Shown here piece after piece: positions 57,554 to 64,000 of a stretch of DNA of 64,000 bases (its first letter is position 1; every line of letters starts with the position of its first letter). Source of the stretch: Saposhnikovia divaricata (Eukaryota; Streptophyta; Magnoliopsida; Apiales; Apiaceae); the NCBI GenBank assembly GCA_036435485.1, contig CM071600.1, forward strand, positions 63,919,546 to 63,983,545, written 5' to 3'. The position numbers were made by a program, and so were the translations under genes. The notes beneath the pieces are model-generated. The model saw only the letters and a list, made by a program, of their open reading frames with translations, did not search any database and was not told the origin of the DNA.

Positions 57554-58140
57554 ATGGATGTGACAACCCGGGTCAAATCCCGAGCCTTTTTCGAAAATCG
57601 GGTCGAGTCCCGATTCCGAAATAAGCCAAAGTAAACTGGCCCAAATGCAACCAACTTGGGTAAACCACAAGCCCACCACAGACCCCCAAAAGATCATGAT
57701 TTATTGGTGCACTTAGTAGTATTACTTTTGCTTATATACTGAACTAAAGTCTCAAATCTCCTCGATGTGGGACTGGGGTGTTACAAACTCCCCCACTTAA
57801 ACTCATGACGTCCTCTCTGTCCAATGTGGGATAATACCACCAGCCTTCGTGTCCCCACCTCCGGTAACTTGACGAATCAAGCTTTCGAGAACCTGCTCTG
57901 ATACCATATGTGACAACCCGGGTCAAATCCCGAGCCTTTTTCGAAAATCGGGTCGAGTCCCGATTCCGAAATAAGCCAAAGTAAACTGGCCCAAATGCAA
58001 CCAACTTGGGTAAACCACAAGCCCACCACAGACCCCCAAAAGATCATGATTTATTGGTGCACTTAGTAGTATTACTTTTGCTTATATACTGAACTAAAGT
58101 CTCAAATCTCCTCGATGTGGGACTGGGGTGTTACAATGGA
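57554..58140 (-). mobile_element. TRIM (miniature LTR retrotransposon)
   Basis: Two 227-bp LTRs (57559-57785, 57909-58135) look identical by eye, start TGTGACAACCC and end GTTACA. The 123-bp interior holds a primer-binding site (minus TGGTATCAGAGCA, about 57894-57906) and a polypurine tract (plus ACTCCCCCAC, about 57787). The target duplication is atgga (57554-57558, 58136-58140). No coding capacity. The small minus ORF across it is not a gene. Confidence 0.95.
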
Positions 58141-58740
58141 ATTATGGATTTTTAAAGGGGTCAGCCAAGATGGATTTTAATTAAAGTAGTAATAATTTTT
58201 TTTTATATAAGAATACTAAATGAATTGACTTTATAATTTTTATTAGTAACAAGTAGCTTGAATTACTGACATCTACCAACCACAGCATGAATCATTATAG
58301 TCAAACACTTAAACCCTTTATTATGGGTTAATTAATTTAGTTTAATTTGAATCTTACACAATGCAAGATTCAGAAATAAATTTATATATACCTATCATGT
58401 GCATGTCCCACTACTTCTTTCTTTATAGTTTATTGTCATGTTGTATACTTTCTAAAATCTAACAATACAAGTATGAATAAAGTAATTATAAACATTTAAA
58501 ATAATATTAATGTTGCAACATAGTTTTATTATATTTATTGTAATTATTTCATAATATAATATTTATTTTTATATTTAAAGTTTCAATATAAAATTAATAA
58601 AAAATAAAAGTATTCATTGAAATATTAATATTTATAAAATATAAAATTAGTCATTGAAATATTCATTATTATTTAATGTTGCTACCCAATTTTTAAATTT
58701 TTTGAAAAAATTTCACTAATTTCAACATATTTATCTATTC
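58141..58740. other. AT-rich intron-position DNA, no gene
   Basis: Lies between the TRIM and the third RPA-like exon; no feature recognised. Confidence 0.4.
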
Positions 58741-59876
58741 TGAAAACATATGTGCTCATGATGTGATTATATGGGGAGATCTTACATCATCAGTTAAAAG
58801 GATGATTGATGCCGATGATTTAGAACAAAAAATTATAATTCTAGCCAGTACGAAAGTCGTGACCTGGAAAGGTATGCAATAATAATGTCATTTCATTTGT
58901 TATTAATTATATTATAACAGATTAACATGAATTTCTAACATTTGTCAGGTGTTGTGCAAATTAAATCATTGTCATCCACCAAATTATATTTGAATATTGA
59001 TGACGATACCACTAAAATAATGAGAGAGAGGTATTTTTATACACCATATATGTATTTCCGTTAACATGTTACAATGGAAAAAATAAACTACTCATATTTT
59101 TTTAACATTAATATATACTTGAAGAAGTTGGATATGTGGCATCTCAATCTATCTCAAGCATTCAGGAACCAGCTGACAACACTCAAACTAAATTTCACCC
59201 TTTGAATGGTCTCCGTAATTTAAAAGATGCTGAATTGATCGAGGTTGTGTTATAAAAATTTGAATTTCAGGATACATTCATTTCAATATCTAAGTTTTTT
59301 TATATAAAACATAATCTATATATGCATCTAAAAATTTATGCGCAGAAAGAAGTTATTTGTCGTATCAAGATTAGCAAGGTCAAAGAGGAGTACAAATGGT
59401 ATTACAATTGGTGCCCTCAGTGCGAAAGTGAAGTTAATAAGATTGATGCCACATTTAAATGCGTACTTTATCCAAGAAGTTTCCTTGTTCCTGATAAGAG
59501 GTATTTATAGTAATTCTAACTCACTAATTGCGTCGTATATATGTTTATTTTTTAGAAAAAATATATATTCGCTTAATTATATATTTAATATTATAATCCC
59601 TTATAATTAAACTTCAGATTTAAGGTATTAATGTTGGTAGAGGATGAATCTGCAACATCAAACATGAGCCTCATTGATCTACCTGCAAAAAGAATTCTTA
59701 ATACCACTGCAACGAATTTAAGTCGAGCCTGGAAAAATGTATAATTTACAAAAGAATTCTTTTGTTGTAATACAGATTCTATTAATGTCATCAAATAACT
59801 ATTTAAACTTAACTATATTTGTCTTCATATTTTGTAGAAAAAAGCAGCTGATAGATTTCCGGAAGAGCTCAAAGAT

Positions 59877-60100
59877 ATTGGGCCTGTTTGGGAAAACTTT
59901 TAATAAGTCCCCATGGACTTATTTTCGGGTAAAAAATTTATATTTTGATAATTTTTCTTATACAAGTATTTAATGTATGTTTGAAATTTTATAAATTGAA
60001 AAAAAAAGTTAACATTTTTTAGAAAAAAGTTAAGCATCTCTAACTTTTTCTTAAAATAAGTTGACATATTCTGAAAATAAGTTCTCCCAAACACCCCATT
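59877..60100. mobile_element. MITE inserted in an RPA-like exon
   Basis: 218 bp (59880-60097) with imperfect inverted ends GGGCCTGTTTGGGAAAACTT and the mirror of GGGGTGTTTGGGAGAACTT. The 3-bp duplication att (59877-59879, 60098-60100) suggests a PIF/Harbinger-type element. Removing it restores an open KDI-VGKEFIF reading, which confirms the boundaries. Confidence 0.85.
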
Positions 60101-60880
60101 GTTGGGAAAGAATTTATCTTCACCATAATTCTCAATGAAGAAAATATTTTGAATAATTCTGACATTTTTTATGCATCTGATCTTCATCAACAAGTATCTA
60201 ACCTTGATTTAGAATTTCAATCTTATGCCACAATCAATCTAGATGATGTATGTTACTCATATATAAACAAAAAATAAAATATAATTTATAATTTTCTTAT
60301 TTATTTATCTTAATCACGCATTATTATTTTATTAACAAGGATTAAATTCAGAAGAGGGTGATGCTACTCCATCAAATTCAAAGTATTATGGTAAAATGTT
60401 TATCGAAACACCAGGAACAGAGAAATCTTCTAACACATTATCAGTTGACAATCAGAGCCAAAAAAAAAAAGGTTTAATATTTTAATTTTTCATTTTGACA
60501 ATTTCATTAGACTATTGTTATTTTATTTCTTTTACAAGTATTTTTTTTAAATGTGTTTCAGGTTTAATTCTTTGGAACTGTTGGCGATGAAGGAAATCAT
60601 TTTTGCATTTGAATAATGAAGACAGTTTATTATTTGTTTTCAGTTAGAGAACAAAATTTCAAAAATACTTATTACTTAAATTGCAAATTTTGATGGATAG
60701 AATAAATTTTTATCATTGTCAAAATAGAATTGTATGCTACTCTTTATATAAATTTTTTCATAACACTATTTCATTAAATAATTATACAATTGTATAATTA
60801 AATGTAACATATTTGTAGGTGATCAATCAAACTCCTAAAATTATTTAAAATAACATTTTAAATTAAATAAGATGTCGTGT

Positions 60881-60903
60881 ACGAAGTACGGGCAAAATGC
60901 TAG
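60881..60903 (+). mobile_element. Helitron 3' terminus behind the RPA-like pseudogene
   Basis: The imperfect hairpin CGTGTACGAAGTACGGG is followed by seven bases and CTAG (60900-60903), then T. Position and orientation fit a plus-strand Helitron carrying the RPA-like gene. No matching 5' end was found; the inverted repeat may have replaced it. Confidence 0.6.
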
Positions 60904-61014
60904 TATTATTAATAACCCAACAAGGGTCTATTAATTCATGAGACATTAAATTGAGTCTAAAATCATGTGACATTTTATTCAATTTGAAATGACTAATTTA
61001 CCCTTATATTCAAT

Positions 61015-61140
61015 ATTTTTTTTAAAATTGTTATTGGAAGGAGTTGAACTTGGGTCTCCAAGTTAGCCTACACACATTTTTACAACTAGACCACTCACTC
61101 ACATGTGTTCCAAATTATAAACACTATATGTGTGTGTGAG
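61015..61140 (-). mobile_element. Possible tRNA-derived SINE head
   Basis: The minus strand has GTGGTCTAGTTG (box A-like) and about 36 bases later AAGTTCAACTCC (box B-like), then an A-rich tail. No clear target duplication. Confidence 0.35.
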
Positions 61141-61540
61141 GGTGTGCATGCATGTATGTGTTTTTGGATTGAAAGAATATCTTGTATTTTAATTAATGCA
61201 ACATGTTAACAATTTTTAGTCTTGAATTTATTTTTATATTTATTGATTTTTATTAAAATACATTATATTTATATCAAAACATAAACTAATGCTGCATAAT
61301 ATATTGTTTAGTTATACATTTTTAATTGTAATAATAATATTTATAATTAAAATTTACTATGTAATTATAATTTTGTAATACAACCAAACCATTCATTAAT
61401 ATGTGTTTTCAAATAAAAACATGATATCTCTTTGTGTGCCGCATGAGCGGGATAATATTTGGATTTATACATATATATGAAATTCATAATATATTTTTAA
61501 TGAATAATAATTTATTATATATATATATATAATAGCCCAA
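61141..61540. other. AT-rich DNA, no gene recognised
   Basis: No supported feature apart from short TA runs (about 61505-61530). Confidence 0.4.
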
Positions 61541-61927
61541 CAGGGGGATATAATTGATGAGACATTTTATAGGTGTTTTCGGGTATATTTTAATGATTGT
61601 AAGATTTGTTTTAAATTGAAAAGGTAACGTATTTTAATTTGAAAGAAAATATTAATGATCGAAAGATATAATACGATTTATGTTTTTAGGTGTTTATAAA
61701 AAGTAATATCTTCAACTAAAAATAAATGCGAAAAAGGTAATCAACTAATTAACATTAATTATATTACTAATTACCATTAATTATATTATGTTATTATTTA
61801 TTTCCGGTGTATTTATTTTTCTTTATAACGTAGGGTAAATAAGTAAATTCACGAAGTACCAAAAAACAGGTACTAAAAAACAGGTACCAAAACTTTTAAT
61901 GTTTCGACTTTTATATAATAGTATAGA
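61541..61927 (-). mobile_element. Truncated Helitron, 5' part
   Basis: Ends at 61927 with minus TCTATACTATTATATAAAAG, then continues with the family motif GGTACCTGTTTTTTGGTAC and the AATCGACTA/GGTAAT-type interior seen at 47300-47775. No CTAG/hairpin end on the left, so it is truncated. Confidence 0.6.
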
Positions 61928-62016
61928 TTATTCTCTATCGATGTCAATATTTAGAACTATACAAATAATAGTATAGATTATTCTCTATCGATGTCAATAT
62001 TTAGAACCATACAAAT
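61917..62016. repeat. 50-bp tandem duplication across a Helitron junction
   Basis: The unit AATAGTATAGATTATTCTCT... is present twice with one difference (AGAACTAT/AGAACCAT), so the second copy repeats the last ten or so bases of the Helitron end plus flank. Confidence 0.9.
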
Positions 62017-62950
62017 TATTTATTTGACGAATTTATTGATTTATCAAATATTTATTTACCAAGACACGGTTGATTAAAAGGTAAATTTAAGAATTTTTTA
62101 AATAATTAAAATATCAATTAAAAAATTATAATATTAGAAAATAAGTAAAGGTAGAGGCTCGTAATTTGCTAAGAGAAACAACAAACTCATTCAAGTCTTT
62201 GGTATATTTGTTCATTCCAATTAGTACCTTTGGATGAAGTTGTATTTGAAAAAAGAAAGGATGAATTTATTGCCAAAGCACGAACATAAGGCATATGAGC
62301 AACTTCAACTTATGATGATAGAAGTACGAAAAAATATTCTAAAGTGTGATACGCCTGTAGTTACACAAGATATATTCACTCAGTCAATTAGGATTATCTG
62401 ATGTTTTAAAAGTCTAACGGACAGAGGAAGAGCAAAGGGCAAATGATGCTTAAAATGAAGAAATTAGAAGAAATGAGATGAAAGAGTTAGAAAGATAGTT
62501 TTAAGAAGTGAAAGCGCAAGGTCTGAGGAGGGTATTAGAAGATTTACAAAGTTTTTGATTAAAATCAAGAGTAAAACCTACACTCGAATGTAATATCTTA
62601 AAGTCTATTTATTTTGTATCTTGAATATTATTGGAGATCCAACTAAATGGATGTATCATTTTCTAAGAAGTGGAAGAACAATTTAGTATTGTAAGTGTTC
62701 TGAAAAATCATCTTAATTAGACGATACCCATAAAACACTTGAATTCAATTCTATGACTTATAAAAAAAAACTGACATGAGTATTATCAATATTACTCATA
62801 TTATTTTTCAGATTACAAACTTGAACATACTTAAATAAGTGCACAATAGTCACATATGCCATTAACAAGCAAAATTCCATTAAAATCAATCACATATTTT
62901 AAAAGACATTGATCATGCACAATATAATTTAAAAATACAATTTAAGATAG
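62017..62950. other. Non-coding DNA upstream of a Helitron terminus
   Basis: Contains a mildly coding-looking A/G-rich stretch (about 62210-62560, for example GAAAGAAGAAATGAG-type codons) interrupted by stops in all frames; probably an old gene fragment. No family recognised. Confidence 0.35.
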
Positions 62951-62982
62951 CGACCCGTGCCTCACACGGGTTTTTATGCTAG
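62951..62982 (+). mobile_element. Helitron 3' terminus
   Basis: The hairpin CCCGTGCCTCACACGGG followed by TTTTTATG and CTAG (62979-62982), then T. This is the best-formed plus-strand Helitron end in the window. The 5' end is not identified. Confidence 0.65.
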
Positions 62983-63950
62983 TTACTTATAACACGTTTC
63001 AGTTGCATACATATAGCATAGTATGTTATTTAATCATCCACTTTTTCCCCCTTTTATGCTTGGTTTAGTTTTTTTCTTAACTGTGCAGTTACTAAACTTC
63101 CTAGGATTTGCTCAATAAATGGAGAAAAAGTGCATTATAGTCGAGATATTATCTAGTCAACATGATCATTATGAGTCAAACAAGAATCATTTAAAAAGGA
63201 AAAGCCAGGCAAATAATATTATTTAAAATCTTAACAATTAAAATAAAAAATATTATTTAGAATCATATTAATAGTTATTAAACAACTTTCATGTTTTTGG
63301 AATTAGATTGTCTCAAAATTTCACTGATCCTTCCTCATTTGAAAAATAATATTCACTTGTCAATTTTCTTTGATCCCTAAAAAATTGATTTTGTTCAGTT
63401 TGTGGTGACGAATAACACAATGCTATTAATTTTATCAATAGAAATTTAACATCATGTCAAATAGTGCTTGGCTAGAAATTAAATAATAGTTTTAGTTACT
63501 TCAAATCTATAAAATATTAAAATAGTATTTTCTTGCCCTCTATTACTTATTTTTCATGCAAGGTATTGATTACAGGAAGTACACAATAGGATGTAACAAT
63601 TCATATTTATGATTGACCATAGTCAAACTAGGGGAGTATTACCACGCAGTCATTCAAGAACCAAATGATAAGGATGATGATAATAGATACAGGTAGAAAG
63701 AGAAAGATAATAGTGAATTAAATGAACCTGAAATAATGCTTGAAGTTCCCTTCTCAACCAGTTAAATAGAAATCGATTCTTCTGAACATATTTGTTGGAC
63801 TTCCAATACAATGAAACACTGAATTTATCAGTTAAGGTGCCTATTCAAAATCAATTTATTGAAAAATGTGAAAATGCTGCTTGATCATGTGCCATTTCAA
63901 TTATCCACCATAGAGAATACATGATATAATGTATCAATGATGAGCAATAC
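62983..63950. other. AT-rich DNA, no gene recognised
   Basis: No repeat boundaries or long ORFs. It may be intron or flank of a minus-strand gene entering from the right edge. Confidence 0.35.
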
Positions 63951-64000
63951 CTGGTTCTATGTAGTAGCACTGCAGTCTATATTTGTGAGCATCAGAAAAG
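63951..64000 (-). CDS. Possible partial exon at the window edge
   Basis: On the minus strand an open stretch reads SDAHKYRLQCYYIEP and meets a donor CCAG|GTATTG at 63950/63951. Too short to identify; could be the end of an exon of a gene lying to the right. Confidence 0.25.

Larger units (their letters stand above)
55882..60590 (+). pseudogene. RPA1-like single-strand DNA-binding protein, multi-exon pseudogene
   Basis: Exon-like blocks: about 55882-56113 (TNFNLKSAFGKLRPV, ISFTNATEVVHV, DUF223/RPA OB-fold), 56195-56273 (DVIGVLEES), about 58741-58871 (HDVIIWGDL, IIILASTKVVTWKG), 58949-59030 (SLSSTKLYLNID), about 59125-59243, 59346-59500 (WYYNWCPQCESEV), 59618-59738 (MSLIDLPAKRIL), 59838-60247 (AADRFPEELKDI, FIFTIIL), then about 60341-60590. 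Most junctions are clean AG/GT. This is the domain order of the plant RPA1 (replication factor A large subunit) family, including the C-terminal zinc domain; the usual fourth Cys is lacking (FKCVLY). Broken by a TAA in the second block, a MITE within 59838-60247 and a missing N-terminus cut by the inverted repeat. Plant Helitrons often carry RPA1-like genes, and a Helitron 3' end lies 310 bp downstream. Confidence 0.78.

Overview
The window is nuclear DNA from a flowering plant, almost certainly a eudicot. It is AT-rich, its short splice-bounded exons have plant GT/AG signals, and it carries plant-specific transposon lineages: Athila and Tat Ty3/gypsy elements, Ty1/copia elements primed by initiator tRNA-Met, CACTA with ACATCGG-type subterminal repeats, an Angio-domain SINE, a TRIM and Helitrons. 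I cannot name the species. No intact ordinary host gene is visible; host sequence appears only as exon fragments.

Layout. 1-640: short repeats. 643-2524: internally deleted copia element (264-bp LTRs, TSD gaatt). 3327-4278 (-): first two exons of an amidase gene. 4764-18735 (+): Tat-lineage gypsy element (514-bp LTRs, TSD atata) with a stop-broken gag-pol, an intact spliced antisense ORF (11434-13279) and a 100-bp tandem array; a 3.5-kb CACTA element (13760-17277) sits in that array. 19911-30962 (-): apparently intact Athila-type element with 2-kb LTRs and one ~1805-codon polyprotein. 31630-37993 (-): last exons of an unidentified host gene with a 5.6-kb copia element (31939-37587) at the final exon boundary; the copia itself holds a 553-bp foldback MITE.

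38.1-50.4 kb: possible gene-fragment-carrying Helitron sequence, a 377-bp foldback MITE with an in-window empty site, a SINE, and two antisense-oriented Helitrons, one of which (48700-50370) is also dated by an empty paralogous site. 50.9-53.4 kb (-): LINE-type zinc-domain/RNase H pseudogene and a separate small RNase H-like ORF with its own TATA box. 53776-55882: ~650-bp-arm inverted repeat. 55882-60590 (+): multi-exon RPA1-like (replication protein A large subunit) pseudogene with two MITEs and a TRIM inserted in it, followed by a Helitron 3' terminus at 60903. 61-64 kb: Helitron remnants and AT-rich sequence.

The most interesting items are the intact three-exon antisense gene inside a retrotransposon whose sense genes are dead, the two cases where a local duplication preserves an empty target site beside a filled one, and the RPA1-like gene ending just before a Helitron terminus. 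All boundaries were read by eye from repeats, target-site duplications and splice signals; no alignment or database search was run.
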